Shown: positions 1-8,154 of the stretch, in pieces
How positions within the stretch are numbered: position 1 is the stretch's first letter
Layout of the letters: each line of letters starts with the position of its first letter
NCBI GenBank assembly: GCA_011525805.1
Contig: WYBR01000077.1
Span: 1 to 54,132, forward strand
Length of the DNA stretch: 54,132 bases
Origin: Vicinamibacteraceae bacterium
Lineage (GTDB): Bacteria > Planctomycetota > Phycisphaerae > Phycisphaerales > UBA5793
Direction: 5' to 3'
Notes under the pieces: model-generated
What the model was told of the DNA's origin: nothing
Seen by the model: the letters and a program-made list of their open reading frames with translations, nothing else
Database searches by the model: none
Program-made: the position numbers and the translations under genes

Positions 1-233
1 AACAGGGCATCCTGTTCGCCCGCAACACCGGCAACTTCACGATCCAGAACGGCACGTGCGCCGGCACGCAACTGGGTCTGGGCACCAACCAACTGCAACT
101 CTACAACACCATCGGCACCGGCAGCGGTGCCGGCAGCGTCAACGCCCAGGCCGGACCGGGCGCCTGCGACGGTTTCGTCCAGTTGATCCAGGTTCCGGGC
201 TGCATCACCAGCAACGTGGCCCAGGTTCCGTGA
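1..233 (+). CDS. C-terminal end of a secreted-type protein (partial)
   Basis: The reading frame enters from the left edge, with its first whole codon at base 3, and stops at TGA 231-233. About 76 residues remain. They contain TGNFTIQNGTCAGTQLGL and end in SNVAQVP. The same domain closes the secreted protein at 49451-50332 (TGNFIVPGGVCGGTQLGL, ending TNVVQIP), so this is a paralogue of that C-terminal domain. Two conserved cysteines (GTCAGT and GACDGF) and a third near the end (PGCITS) could form disulfides in an exported protein. Function is unknown. A strong hairpin follows the stop codon. Confidence 0.75.
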   Translation, partial: QGILFARNTGNFTIQNGTCAGTQLGLGTNQLQLYNTIGTGSGAGSVNAQAGPGACDGFVQLIQVPGCITSNVAQVP

Positions 234-255
234 TGTGATTGACGCGCCGTGTGGA

Positions 256-293
256 GTGAAACGGGAGCGCGGCGAGGCCGCGCTCCCGTTCAC
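256..293. terminator. Hairpin between convergent genes
   Basis: A 12-bp perfect stem, ACGGGAGCGCGG (261-272) with CCGCGCTCCCGT (278-289), has a 5-base loop. It is extended by GTGA/TCAC across one bulged A. It lies between the stop of the left-edge gene and the 3' end of the CorC-like gene on the other strand, so it could terminate transcription in both directions. The T run after it is short (TTT). Confidence 0.6.
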
Positions 294-356
294 TTTCTCG
301 CCCCCTGCCGAAGACGTCGATCACGCCCGATGGGAGGGCCGAGCGATCGAACGCGA

Positions 357-1667
357 CTACTTGGCTTCGACTTCGTCCGGCGCCACCTTGACGTCCTCTT
401 CGCGCACGAGGCGCAGCCGCAGGCGGCGCAGCCTCGTCCGCTCGACCTGAAGCACCGTCACTTCGACGTTTCCGATGCGGAAGGTCTCGCCCGACGCGGG
501 AATCCGGCCGAGGTTGGCGAATACCCATCCCGCAACGGTGTCGAAGTCCTCCTCCTCGGGGAGGTCGAGGCCGAGGTCGTCGTTGAGGTCGGTGACGCGG
601 GAGCGGCCATCGACGTCGGCGCTGCCGTCTTCGTTCCGGGTGACTTCCTGCTCGGGAGGCTCCTCGACGTCGTGTTCATCGCGTATCTCGCCGACGATTT
701 CCTCGACGATGTCCTCAATGGTGACCAGCCCGGCCGTGCCGCCGTACTCGTCGAGCACGATGGCCATGTGAACCTGCTCGTTGCGGAACTCGACAAGCAG
801 ATCGCTGATGCGGCGCGACTCGGGAACGAGAATCGCCTGGCGCAGGAGCGGCCGCAGACGGAACTCGCCCGACTCCTGGCCGACGAACGGGAGCAGGTCC
901 TTGGCGTAGAGAATGCCGACGATGTGATCGAGGCTGTCGATGTAGACGGGGAAGCGCGAATGCCCGTCGTCGATGACCTTCTGCTTGACGGCCTGGAGGT
1001 CGTCCGTGAGTTCGAGGCCGTCGATGTCGATCCTGGGCGTCATGATCTCGCCGACGGTGCAGGTGCGGAAGTCGACGATCGCCTCGATCATCTCCTTCTC
1101 GGCGCCGGTGAGGTGCCCCTCGCGCTCGCTCTCCTCGACGACCTGTCGCAACTCAACTTCGAGGTCGTCGCGGTTCTCGGCCCCGACGAGCCGGCGGACG
1201 ACTTCGTTGAGCCAGTTGAGCGGCGCGATGAGCGGGAGCGTCGCGTAGTACATGAGCGGCAGGACGCGAAGCGACCCCGCCACCACGGGCGCCGCGACAT
1301 AGTCCGACGCCGCCCAGGCCAACCCGATATGCGCGATCCACATCCAGAGGAACACGAGAAACGATGAGATGACGATCGGCCAGAGCGGCTCGGCGGCGGG
1401 AAGCGCGACGCCCGCGAGCACGCTGGCGAGCAGGACCACCGCCGACGCTCGGCGCCAGATGGCGACGGCGATGATAACGTCATCCACGTGGTCCATGAGC
1501 CAGTCGACGCGCGCCCGCCACCGGCCAGGTTCGAGACGGCTCTCCAGATCGCCTCGCGTGAAGTCCTCGAGCGAAAGTTGGAGGACGGAAAGGTACGCCC
1601 CGCCGAGGGCGGAGAGAATCGTCAGCCATATCCACGGATCGGACACCGAAGTGTGGTCCTCAATCAC
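357..1667 (-). CDS. CorC/HlyC-type membrane protein with CBS domain pair
   Basis: This 436-aa protein has an N-terminal membrane region (CNNM-like; hydrophobic segments near residues 10-30, 62-85, 90-118 and 125-150). A cytoplasmic pair of CBS domains follows, with the characteristic opening VGEIMTPRIDIDGLEL near 200 and VLDEYGGTAGLVTIEDIVEE near 305-325. It ends with a CorC_HlyC domain (DFDTVAGWVFANLGRIPASG). Family members are linked to divalent-cation (Mg/Co) efflux or homeostasis; some are annotated as haemolysins. The start is ATG 1667. It lies immediately downstream of ybeY on the same strand, a pairing also common in other bacteria, where ybeY and corC-type genes are neighbours. The exact ion is unknown. 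Confidence 0.85.
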   Translation of the reverse strand: MIEDHTSVSDPWIWLTILSALGGAYLSVLQLSLEDFTRGDLESRLEPGRWRARVDWLMDHVDDVIIAVAIWRRASAVVLLASVLAGVALPAAEPLWPIVISSFLVFLWMWIAHIGLAWAASDYVAAPVVAGSLRVLPLMYYATLPLIAPLNWLNEVVRRLVGAENRDDLEVELRQVVEESEREGHLTGAEKEMIEAIVDFRTCTVGEIMTPRIDIDGLELTDDLQAVKQKVIDDGHSRFPVYIDSLDHIVGILYAKDLLPFVGQESGEFRLRPLLRQAILVPESRRISDLLVEFRNEQVHMAIVLDEYGGTAGLVTIEDIVEEIVGEIRDEHDVEEPPEQEVTRNEDGSADVDGRSRVTDLNDDLGLDLPEEEDFDTVAGWVFANLGRIPASGETFRIGNVEVTVLQVERTRLRRLRLRLVREEDVKVAPDEVEAK

Positions 1668-1721
1668 GATTCACGGTTGCGAGGCCCCCGGTCCGCGTGA
1701 TCGGAGGGGGCGCGGCCGGCC

Positions 1722-2396
1722 TCAGGCTTGGCCCGCTGGCCGCTGGACGCGTCGCCGGCGCTGCATCATAGTCTTCACCGGGGACGCGCGCCGCCGCGCC
1801 CGGTACGCTGCCCCGAGTCCCATGGCCGAGAGCACCCGATCCTCCCGCCGGTGCATTCGCCGGGCCGCTGCGGCGTCGTGATCGTCTTCCCCGAGGCAGT
1901 GCAGCAGTCCATGTACGGCGTAGAGCAGAACCTCGGTTTCCACCTCGAGACCGCGGTCCAAAGCCTCCCGGCGCGCCACTTCCGCGCCAATCACGATCTC
2001 GACATCCACGCCGCAGCCCCCCGGCTTCTTTGGGCGCACGTTGCCGGACAAGTCAAAGGTGAGTACATCCGTCGGGCCTTCGATCCCCTTGTACCGGCGG
2101 TGCAGATCGGCCATCTCCTCGTCGTCCGCCAGGCGAATGGATACCTCGCCGCCCTCGACTCCAAGGCGCCGGGCCGCCTCGGCCACGAGCGTCGCGATGC
2201 GGCGCCGGCGGAGTCCCGGAAATCGACGCGAAGCGGCAACCTCGACGCCAAGCCGCAGCGGCGGATTCGGGGCACCCTCGCCCCCGGCCGGGCGGCGAGG
2301 CGCGGCGGAGGGCGGCGGGCGCCTCGATCGCAGGTGTTTCTCTGAATTCTCGTTGGAATCGGGTTGCAAAGGCCGGCCCCGGGCGGGTATCCTCAT
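1722..2396 (-). CDS. ybeY: Endoribonuclease YbeY (16S rRNA maturation)
   Basis: This is the YbeY metalloprotein family, a single-strand endoribonuclease acting in 16S rRNA 3' end maturation and ribosome quality control. The zinc-binding signature reads HGLLHCLGEDDHD, matching HGxLHLxGYDH with Cys and Glu replacing the usual Leu and Tyr. The upstream conserved block is DEEMADLHRRYKGIEGPTDVLTF. From ATG 2396 the protein is 224 aa, longer than the usual 150-180. The first ~45 residues are low-complexity and rich in Arg and Pro, so the true start may be an internal GTG or other codon near residues 45-51 (the predicted first strand LGVEVAAS). A CorC-like gene follows on the same strand. The divergent sigma factor starts 72 bp away. 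Confidence 0.82.
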   Translation of the reverse strand: MRIPARGRPLQPDSNENSEKHLRSRRPPPSAAPRRPAGGEGAPNPPLRLGVEVAASRRFPGLRRRRIATLVAEAARRLGVEGGEVSIRLADDEEMADLHRRYKGIEGPTDVLTFDLSGNVRPKKPGGCGVDVEIVIGAEVARREALDRGLEVETEVLLYAVHGLLHCLGEDDHDAAAARRMHRREDRVLSAMGLGAAYRARRRASPVKTMMQRRRRVQRPAGQA

Positions 2397-2468
2397 GGAG
2401 CCGCAACGCGTGCGGTTTCGGGCGGTAGGAGTTCGGGAGTCTGGGCGCCGGTACATTGAAGGACGGGC

Positions 2469-3092
2469 ATGGACCGAGTCAACGAGCAGCGCTTGATCGC
2501 CAGCGCCAAGGTCGGCGACGCCGACGCCGTCGCCGCCCTCATCAGGGCGCACCAGGAGTCGCTCTACGCCTTCATGCTGCGGATGTCGGGCCGCCCGGAG
2601 ATGGCCGAGGACGTCGTGCAGGAGGCGTTCGTGCGCGTCCTCAAGAATCTGGATCGGTTCGACCCGCGCTATCGGTTCTCCACCTGGCTGTTCACGATTG
2701 CCAAACGCCTGTACGTCAACTGGATGCAGAAGTTTCAGCCGCTGGCGGAAAGCGACATCGTCAACGGCTGGTCGCACTCGGGCGCCTCGCCCGAGCACGA
2801 CGCCGTGGTGCTGGAGACGAAGGCGACCGCTCGGCGGGCGGTAGCGGCGGGGTTGTCGAGCCTGGGAGAGACGCAGCGCGAGATCGTGCTCCTCTTCCAC
2901 CAGCAGGACTGGTCCATCTCCGAGATCTCGCTGTACCTGAGCATGCCGGAAGGAACGATCAAGAGCCACCTCCACCGCGCGAGACGGAAGATGCGCGAAG
3001 TCATCGAAGAGGCGAGGTTGTATCGGGACGAGGCCGCCGAGAAGGAGACGGTGGCCGAGTCCCCCTCGCCGGCATTGAGCGAAGCGCCATGA
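2469..3092 (+). CDS. RNA polymerase sigma factor, ECF/sigma-70 family
   Basis: This 207-aa ECF-type sigma factor has a region 2 (residues ~10-85) with MAEDVVQEAFVRVLKNLDRF and RFSTWLFTIAKRLYVNWMQK, matching the core-binding and -10 recognition helices. Region 4 (~125-185) has QREIVLLFHQQDWSISEISLYLSMPEGTIKSHLHRARRKM split across the helix-turn-helix. ATG 2469 is preceded by AAGGA six bases upstream. The stop overlaps the start of the next gene as ATGA, so the two are translationally coupled. The next gene encodes a single-pass membrane protein, and this gene order is typical of a sigma/anti-sigma pair. The stimulus cannot be read from the sequence. Confidence 0.9.
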   Translation: MDRVNEQRLIASAKVGDADAVAALIRAHQESLYAFMLRMSGRPEMAEDVVQEAFVRVLKNLDRFDPRYRFSTWLFTIAKRLYVNWMQKFQPLAESDIVNGWSHSGASPEHDAVVLETKATARRAVAAGLSSLGETQREIVLLFHQQDWSISEISLYLSMPEGTIKSHLHRARRKMREVIEEARLYRDEAAEKETVAESPSPALSEAP

Positions 3093-3769
3093 AGCGGCGT
3101 TCACGATCTCATCCTGACTCCCGCCTCAGCGGCGACGAGCCGCGGCGCGATCCTCCCATCGAGGCCTATCTCGACGCCAGGGGACGGGGCCGCAGCGCGC
3201 GGCGCATGCTCGACGAAGTCGCACGCGATTGCTCGACGCTCGACGAACTGGCGCGCGACCGCGAATGGATCGACGCCGTCCGCGCCGCCCCCGCCGCTCC
3301 GGATCAGACGCGGCGGATTCTCGATCGGCTGGGCTTCGAAACGGACGATTCAAGCCGTGCGCGGTGGCGGCGCGTCCTGCTGACGCGGCGGCTGGTGACG
3401 GCGGCGTCCCTCTCCCTCGCCTTCGTCGTGGGCATGTGGGCGAGGTCAGCCTCGACTCCCCAGCCCGCCGCTCGCACCGCGGAAGCAGCGCACCGGTTCG
3501 AGCAGGTCATCGAGTCACTGCCCATGGCGATCGATCCGCTGGAGCGAGTTCGCGGCATGGTGTCGGAGGTCGGCGCCACGCTGACGGGCACGAATCCTCA
3601 GAACGCTCCGCCCGCCGTAGAGCCGGAGTCGTCTCGGCCTCACCGATCCCACCGGCACTTCGATCGCGGGGCAAGACAGGCGCCGCCCTTCAACGCCGAG
3701 TCACTTTTCAACTCCGACGCCACGCAGGATGATCTGCTGCTGATCCTTCGGCATATGGGAGTGGTCTGA
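3089..3769 (+). CDS. Single-pass membrane protein, possible anti-sigma factor
   Basis: This 226-aa protein starts at the ATG of an ATGA overlap with the upstream sigma-factor stop. Residues 1-100 are hydrophilic and charged, as expected for a cytoplasmic domain. A hydrophobic segment follows at about 101-119 (LVTAASLSLAFVVGMWARS), then a ~105-residue outer part ending in DDLLLILRHMGVV. No zinc-binding HxxxCxxC anti-sigma motif is visible, so its role as an anti-sigma factor is inferred only from coupling and topology. The next gene begins three bases after its stop. Confidence 0.7.
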   Translation: MKRRSRSHPDSRLSGDEPRRDPPIEAYLDARGRGRSARRMLDEVARDCSTLDELARDREWIDAVRAAPAAPDQTRRILDRLGFETDDSSRARWRRVLLTRRLVTAASLSLAFVVGMWARSASTPQPAARTAEAAHRFEQVIESLPMAIDPLERVRGMVSEVGATLTGTNPQNAPPAVEPESSRPHRSHRHFDRGARQAPPFNAESLFNSDATQDDLLLILRHMGVV

Positions 3770-3772
3770 GCG

Positions 3773-5356
3773 GTGAAACGCCGGCCGTCAGAATGCTGGA
3801 TCGCGGCCTCGGCAGCGCTGCTGGCGACGGTGATCGGCTCTTCGCTGGGCGCGACGGGCGAGGCGCTGCCAGATCCCTTTGAGGATGCCCGCTTTGTGCC
3901 CGCCTCGGTGACGCAGTATTACTGCTTCGTCGAGGCCGGCGAGGAACTGGCCGACCTGCGCGACTCCTCGCTCGCCCCGGGGCTGGCCGCGTTCTATGAG
4001 AGGGCCAGGAGCGGGCAATCGTGGCGCGAGTTTGCGCGGTCGACGGGCATCGATCCGAAGACGCTCTTTGACACGCTCGTGAGCCAGCGCGTCACCTTGG
4101 TCACCGACCAGGCGGTTGAGCCGCGCGGCCGCGACGGGCGAGACGACTTCAGCGGCTGGGTGCTCATGGCCCGGGTGGAGAAGGCGGCCGCCCTCGATCT
4201 CCTGCGCCTGCTCAATGGCCGCGTGCGAGAGTTCGCCGAGGAGACGGCGATCTACGCCGCCGAGGGGGGATCGCTTCGCTTCGCGTACCGCGAGGGTCGC
4301 TTCTACGTGGCCGCATCCGGCGCCCAGGCGCTGCTGGCCTCGATGCTGGCGCCCGTGATTGAGCCCTGTCTGGCGGACGACGAGGAGTTCCGCGACGCAC
4401 GGCGCGTCGGCCCGGGCGACTTTGGCATGTTCAAGCGCGGCCGGGGCGACGTCCATTGGGAGGCGGGAGCGGCCAAGGTGCGCCGCACCGGCATGCAGAT
4501 CAGCCTCGTCAAGCATCACGAGTCTCGATCCGGCGAAGGAGAGCAGGCCGACGCGATCAACCTCGGCCTTCTGGGGCTGCTCGCCGAGAACGCCATCTAC
4601 GTCAACATCGAGCGCACGCCCGACGCCTCCCGCCCCCCCTGCGAGCGGACCGCGAGCACAGGGATCCTGCCCCTCGTGCCCGTCGCGCGGGCCAAACCGG
4701 AAATGCTCGAGCACCTCGGGCCGACGATGGTCACCGTCCTCGAACCCGCCCTCGACTCCGCCGCCGGCGTGCCGGTCATGACCGTCGCAATTGAGATGCG
4801 CGACCCGCAACTGGCGGTCGGTGAACTGGACGAGTTCATGGCCCAGGCGACGGCGCGGCTCTCGCACCGCCGGCCCCGAAGCGAAGAGCGGGCGCCCGAG
4901 CCAACCGTCCAGAACTCGGGTGCTGCGCCGGAGGTGCTGCGCGTGGCGGAGTGCCGCGGGTCGGAGATGCCCCTTCGCCTCGTGGGCCTCGAAGGCGCCT
5001 GGCCCCGCCAGGTCGTGTGGTCAAGCCTCGTCACGGCGGATCGCGCGTGGTGGGTCGCCTCCACGGACAAGGACAGCCAGAGCCGCGTGATTCAGCGCAT
5101 GGAGTCGTTCACCGAAACCTGCCGCCGGCCGTCGAGCACGTCGGCGCGCGGCGTGCTCATCGGCGATCGAATGGCAGCGCTCATGCAGCAGTGGCCCGCG
5201 GTCCACGCCGACACCCGCCACCCGTTCCTCGTCGAACTCTTCGCCTGGCGCGAACTGCTCGCCGGCGTGCGCGACGTCAAGTGGCGCGTCGCCCGGCCGA
5301 GCGACGATCGCACCGAGACCTACATCTCAGTCTCGTGGCGACGCTCGAGCGAGTGA
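3773..5356 (+). CDS. Secreted protein of unknown function in sigma-factor operon
   Basis: This 527-aa protein starts at GTG 3773, three bases after the preceding stop. An N-terminal signal peptide is likely (CWIAASAALLATVIGSSLGA, residues ~8-27). The body is a long soluble region without a motif I recognise. Segments such as RVTLVTDQAVEP, RFYVAASGAQALLASMLAP and VVWSSLVTADRAWWVAS suggest repeated alpha/beta units of the kind found in large exported planctomycete proteins of unknown function. It is co-transcribed with the sigma factor and membrane protein, so it may be a sensor, an anti-sigma partner or a target of that system. Confidence 0.7.
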   Translation: MKRRPSECWIAASAALLATVIGSSLGATGEALPDPFEDARFVPASVTQYYCFVEAGEELADLRDSSLAPGLAAFYERARSGQSWREFARSTGIDPKTLFDTLVSQRVTLVTDQAVEPRGRDGRDDFSGWVLMARVEKAAALDLLRLLNGRVREFAEETAIYAAEGGSLRFAYREGRFYVAASGAQALLASMLAPVIEPCLADDEEFRDARRVGPGDFGMFKRGRGDVHWEAGAAKVRRTGMQISLVKHHESRSGEGEQADAINLGLLGLLAENAIYVNIERTPDASRPPCERTASTGILPLVPVARAKPEMLEHLGPTMVTVLEPALDSAAGVPVMTVAIEMRDPQLAVGELDEFMAQATARLSHRRPRSEERAPEPTVQNSGAAPEVLRVAECRGSEMPLRLVGLEGAWPRQVVWSSLVTADRAWWVASTDKDSQSRVIQRMESFTETCRRPSSTSARGVLIGDRMAALMQQWPAVHADTRHPFLVELFAWRELLAGVRDVKWRVARPSDDRTETYISVSWRRSSE

Positions 5357-5419
5357 CCTCCCGCCCCTCGCCTCGCGTTGAACCGTCGCGCTGGTGAAGA
5401 CGAACGCCCGCCACCGGCA

Positions 5420-5794
5420 TCAATCGGTGCGGCATGCAGCGGAGGCGGCATCGCGCGGTCTGCGGCGAGCGAACACGTTGTAGCACCGGCGCCCGAAGTG
5501 GCTCAATCCCGGCACGTACAGGAGCCAGCCGACCGCCCAGCCCACGGGCGTGCGCAGCAGCGCGTGCCGGACCGCGTCAAAGCCGATCAGAATGCGGCCG
5601 TCGCGCGTGCGCAGCGGCATTCCGGAATTGAACACCTCTTCCGGAACGGGGCGCTGCCCGGGCGCCAGCGTCGTGTAATCGATCGCGTCGATCGAACCGA
5701 ACCAGTCGAGCCGCTTGAGGCGCTGCGCTCCCGCGCGGCACCAGCCGCAGCGTCCGTCGTAGAACACCTGAATGCGCCGGCTCTGCCGCGCCAT
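5420..5794 (-). CDS. DCC-family thiol-disulfide oxidoreductase-like protein
   Basis: This 124-aa member of the DCC family (DUF393) carries the defining motif near its N terminus, VFYDGRCGWCRAGAQRLKRL, with the DxxCxxC core at about residues 14-20. Family members have a thioredoxin-like fold and are presumed to exchange thiols; no substrate is established. ATG 5794 was chosen because it leads directly into the conserved first strand; AAGGA lies about ten bases upstream. The stop of the MoaD-like gene is 29 bp upstream on the same strand, so the two probably share a transcript. Confidence 0.82.
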   Translation of the reverse strand: MARQSRRIQVFYDGRCGWCRAGAQRLKRLDWFGSIDAIDYTTLAPGQRPVPEEVFNSGMPLRTRDGRILIGFDAVRHALLRTPVGWAVGWLLYVPGLSHFGRRCYNVFARRRPRDAASAACRTD

Positions 5795-5823
5795 GGTCGT
5801 GCGTCCTTCGTCCGGGCGCCCGT

Positions 5824-6072
5824 TCAGCCGCCGCTGACGGGTGGGATGATCGCCACGACGTCGCCGCCGCGCACCGGCGTGCTGCGCCTGGCGTACTGCT
5901 CGTTGACGGCCACGGCGGAGCGGCGGAGGACCTCGGCGTCGCCCCGGCACCGGCGCGCGACGGCAGCGATGACGTCCGCGGCGCTGCTGCCCGCCTCGAT
6001 TTCGAGATCGAGGCTCTCAGCGCCCGCCGCCTCCGCCGCGGCGGCAAAGAGCAGCACCCTGACCTGCGCCAT
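5824..6072 (-). CDS. MoaD/ThiS-like sulfur carrier protein
   Basis: This 82-aa beta-grasp protein ends in the diglycine VVAIIPPVSGG*, the hallmark of MoaD/ThiS carriers that are adenylated and thiocarboxylated at the last Gly. The N-terminal strand (VRVLLFAAAAEAAG) and ending resemble MoaD, the small subunit of molybdopterin synthase. AAGGA precedes ATG 6072 by about 6 bases. MoaE and MoaB-type partners are not in the window. Pairing with a DCC-family thiol protein is suggestive of a sulfur-relay role but is unproven. Confidence 0.82.
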   Translation of the reverse strand: MAQVRVLLFAAAAEAAGAESLDLEIEAGSSAADVIAAVARRCRGDAEVLRRSAVAVNEQYARRSTPVRGGDVVAIIPPVSGG

Positions 6073-6168
6073 GTCGATTCCTTTCACGCGGCCGCCGCGC
6101 GGCCTGGGAGCAACCATAGCCGCACACTTGCCGCGTTGATTGTGCCGCCGCACGCGCGACAATCAGAC

Positions 6169-6807
6169 GTGAACGAATCCGCCGCGAATCCCGGGCCGAG
6201 CCGCGCCGATGCAGTGGAACACCTCAGGCGCCACGCCGCCGGCGTGCTTGGCGCCGACGGCCGGTTCAGCGAGGCGCGCTACGTTCTCGACGCCGAAGGC
6301 CGGCCCGTCGCCTTCGGCCCGCGCGGCTGGCTCGACGCCGAATCGCTCGTGCTCTTCGTCCCCGCCGACCAGCCAGACGCCCTCGAACTTCTGGTCGAGA
6401 CCGAGCCGATCGACGGGCAGAGCGCCGAGGCGGACCGCTGGCGCATCTACCACCGCCGCAGCGATGAGCCGCTGTGCATTCGAATGCGCCTCATCGCCGG
6501 GAAGTTCCGCGGGCAGGTTTTTGACGGCGATGACCTCGCGGCGCCCAATCCCTGCGCCGCGTTCGAGGCGGCCGTCTGCCGCTGGATGAATCAGCAGCAT
6601 CGATCCGACCTGGCCGCGATCTGCCGACGGTTCAACCGCATCGAAATCGACGAGGCGCTGATGGTCGGCCTCGACCCGGCCGGCTTTGACATTCGCGCCC
6701 GGGCGGGGATCATCCGCGTCAAGGCGCCGCGCCGCATCGCGCATGAGCCGGACGCGCGCGCAATTCTCGAGGAGATGTGCCGGCAGGCGCAGGGAGTGCT
6801 GGAGTGA
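6169..6807 (+). CDS. DUF2470-containing protein
   Basis: This 212-aa protein has a C-terminal half resembling DUF2470, the domain found after pyridoxamine-phosphate-oxidase-like folds in haem utilisation (HugZ-type) proteins: MNQQHRSDLAAICRRF, then VGLDPAGFDIRA and a terminal EPDARAILEEM. The N-terminal half (LGADGRFSEARYVLDAEGRP...ESLVLFVP) would fit a split-barrel domain. GTG 6169 is preferred; TTG 6136 would add 11 residues. Neither has a clear Shine-Dalgarno sequence. The stop overlaps the next start as GTGA, so translation of the dehydrogenase is coupled to it. Haem or flavin binding is not demonstrated. Confidence 0.65.
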   Translation: MNESAANPGPSRADAVEHLRRHAAGVLGADGRFSEARYVLDAEGRPVAFGPRGWLDAESLVLFVPADQPDALELLVETEPIDGQSAEADRWRIYHRRSDEPLCIRMRLIAGKFRGQVFDGDDLAAPNPCAAFEAAVCRWMNQQHRSDLAAICRRFNRIEIDEALMVGLDPAGFDIRARAGIIRVKAPRRIAHEPDARAILEEMCRQAQGVLE

Positions 6808-7793
6808 AAGTCGTCGTTACGCGGACGCTGGCGGGCGGACTGGGGCTGCTCGAGTCCGAGCCGTCCATTACCGACCTCTGGATCGCGCCGGCGGGTATCG
6901 GTCCGGGCCGCGCGGAACTGCTCGCGCGCCTCGCCGGCGCACACGGCGTGCTGGCGCAGTTCAACGAAGCCGTGAACGCGGAATTCTTTGACGCCGCCGG
7001 ACCGAATCTCCGCATCGTCGCCAACTACGCCGTCGGCCACGACAACATGGACGTGGCCGAGGCGACGCGGCGCGGCATCTGGCTGAGCAACACCCCAGAC
7101 GCCGTCACCGCCCCCACCGCCGACATGGCCTGGGCCCTTATGCTCGCCGTCTCGCGCCGACTCTACGAAGGCGAACGCGAGGTGCGCAGCGGCGAGTTCA
7201 GCACCCGCACCGGCTACGACCCCACGCACCTGCTCGGCGGCGACTTCGAAGGGCGAATGCTGCTCATCGTCGGCGCCGGCCGCATCGGCTACGCCACCGC
7301 GATGCGCTCGTTGGGCTGGGCCATGAAAGTCCTCTATGTCGCGCGGTCGGCGCACCGGGACTTCGAGTCGGCGCCCTTCCGCGCCCGACGCGTGGAACTC
7401 GACGAGGGTCTGCGGGCGGCCGACTACGTCTCGCTCCACACGCCGCTGACTCCGCAGACGCGCCATCTCATCGGCAAGCGCGAACTGGCGCTCATGAAGC
7501 CGACGGCGTACCTCATCAACACGGCGCGCGGCCCGGTCGTCGACGAAGCCGCGCTGGTCGAGGCCCTGCGCGCCGGAACCATCGCCGGCGCGGGGCTGGA
7601 CGTGTACGAGAACGAGCCTCGCCTCGCGCCGGGGCTGGCAGATCTGCCCAACGTCTGCCTCATGCCCCACGTCGGCAGCGCCTCGCGCAGCGCCCGGCCC
7701 GAGATGGCCCGCATGGCGCAGCGCAACATCCTCGCCGCGCTCAGAGGTCAGCGGCCGCCCAATGCGATCAACGAGATTCGCACGGCGCAGTAA
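6804..7793 (+). CDS. D-isomer-specific 2-hydroxyacid dehydrogenase
   Basis: This 329-aa NAD(P)-dependent reductase belongs to the glyoxylate/hydroxypyruvate/D-lactate dehydrogenase family. The dinucleotide motif is IVGAGRIGYATA (near 160). The catalytic triad residues are visible as Arg in NTARGPVVDE, Glu in DVYENEP and His in MPHVGSAS. NYAVGHDNMDV is the usual substrate-loop block. GTG 6804 overlaps the preceding TGA (GTGA) and is favoured over an upstream in-frame ATG at 6777. Substrate (glyoxylate, hydroxypyruvate or phosphonate-like) is not determinable. A repeat element begins one base after the stop codon. Confidence 0.9.
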   Translation: MKVVVTRTLAGGLGLLESEPSITDLWIAPAGIGPGRAELLARLAGAHGVLAQFNEAVNAEFFDAAGPNLRIVANYAVGHDNMDVAEATRRGIWLSNTPDAVTAPTADMAWALMLAVSRRLYEGEREVRSGEFSTRTGYDPTHLLGGDFEGRMLLIVGAGRIGYATAMRSLGWAMKVLYVARSAHRDFESAPFRARRVELDEGLRAADYVSLHTPLTPQTRHLIGKRELALMKPTAYLINTARGPVVDEAALVEALRAGTIAGAGLDVYENEPRLAPGLADLPNVCLMPHVGSASRSARPEMARMAQRNILAALRGQRPPNAINEIRTAQ

Positions 7794-7794
7794 T

Positions 7795-7944
7795 CCGATC
7801 CCCGACCGTAAGGGAGGGTCTTCGCCGAGCACCAGCCTTCGCCGTGCGCATCGGCAACGATTTGGTTGCGCCGACACACCAGCGATCATCGCCCGCCTTT
7901 GCCGGCGCACACATCCAGCACCCGTGCTCACGCGTGGGGCTCGG
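7795..7944. repeat. Dispersed 150-bp element, tandem copy 1
   Basis: This is the first of two near-identical 150-bp units. It starts with CCGATCCCCGACC (one change from the terminal sequence of copy 2) and ends with GTGGGGCTCGG, whose reverse complement is CCGAGCCCCAC. The ends are therefore inverted repeats. It begins directly after the TAA of the dehydrogenase. It has no credible coding capacity. It looks like a small non-autonomous (MITE- or REP-like) element; no transposase is in the window. Confidence 0.85.
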
Positions 7945-7963
7945 TTCATCGCTCTGCGTTGAT

Positions 7964-8113
7964 CCGAGCCCCGACCGTAAGGGAGGGTCTTCGCCGAGCA
8001 CCAGCCTTCGCCGTGCGCATCGGCAACGACCCAGTTGTGCCGACACACCAGCGATCATCGCCCGCCTTTGCCGGCGCACACATCCAACACCCGTGCTCAC
8101 GCGTGGGGCTCGG
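7964..8113. repeat. Dispersed 150-bp element, tandem copy 2
   Basis: This is the second unit, displaced exactly 169 bp from the first and separated by a 19-bp spacer. It begins CCGAGCCCCGACC and ends GTGGGGCTCGG, giving a terminal inverted repeat CCGAGCCCC. Differences from copy 1 are few (for example around bases 8028-8040 and one base near 8088). It ends 41 bp before the HAD phosphatase start, so the pair lies in the 5' region of that gene. Confidence 0.85.
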
Positions 8114-8154
8114 TTCCCGTTCCCGCGACGCCACGCCTCCCCTACACTTCCCCC

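Noticed and set aside
249-1367. Long open frame (372 codons) on the plus strand
   Set aside because: It lies wholly antisense to the CorC/HlyC gene, is acidic and low-complexity in the manner of a shadow frame in G+C-rich DNA, and matches no family.
2456-3769. 437-codon frame beginning upstream of the membrane protein
   Set aside because: Its first ~210 codons run through the sigma-factor gene in another frame. Only the part from the ATGA overlap at 3089 has protein-like character.
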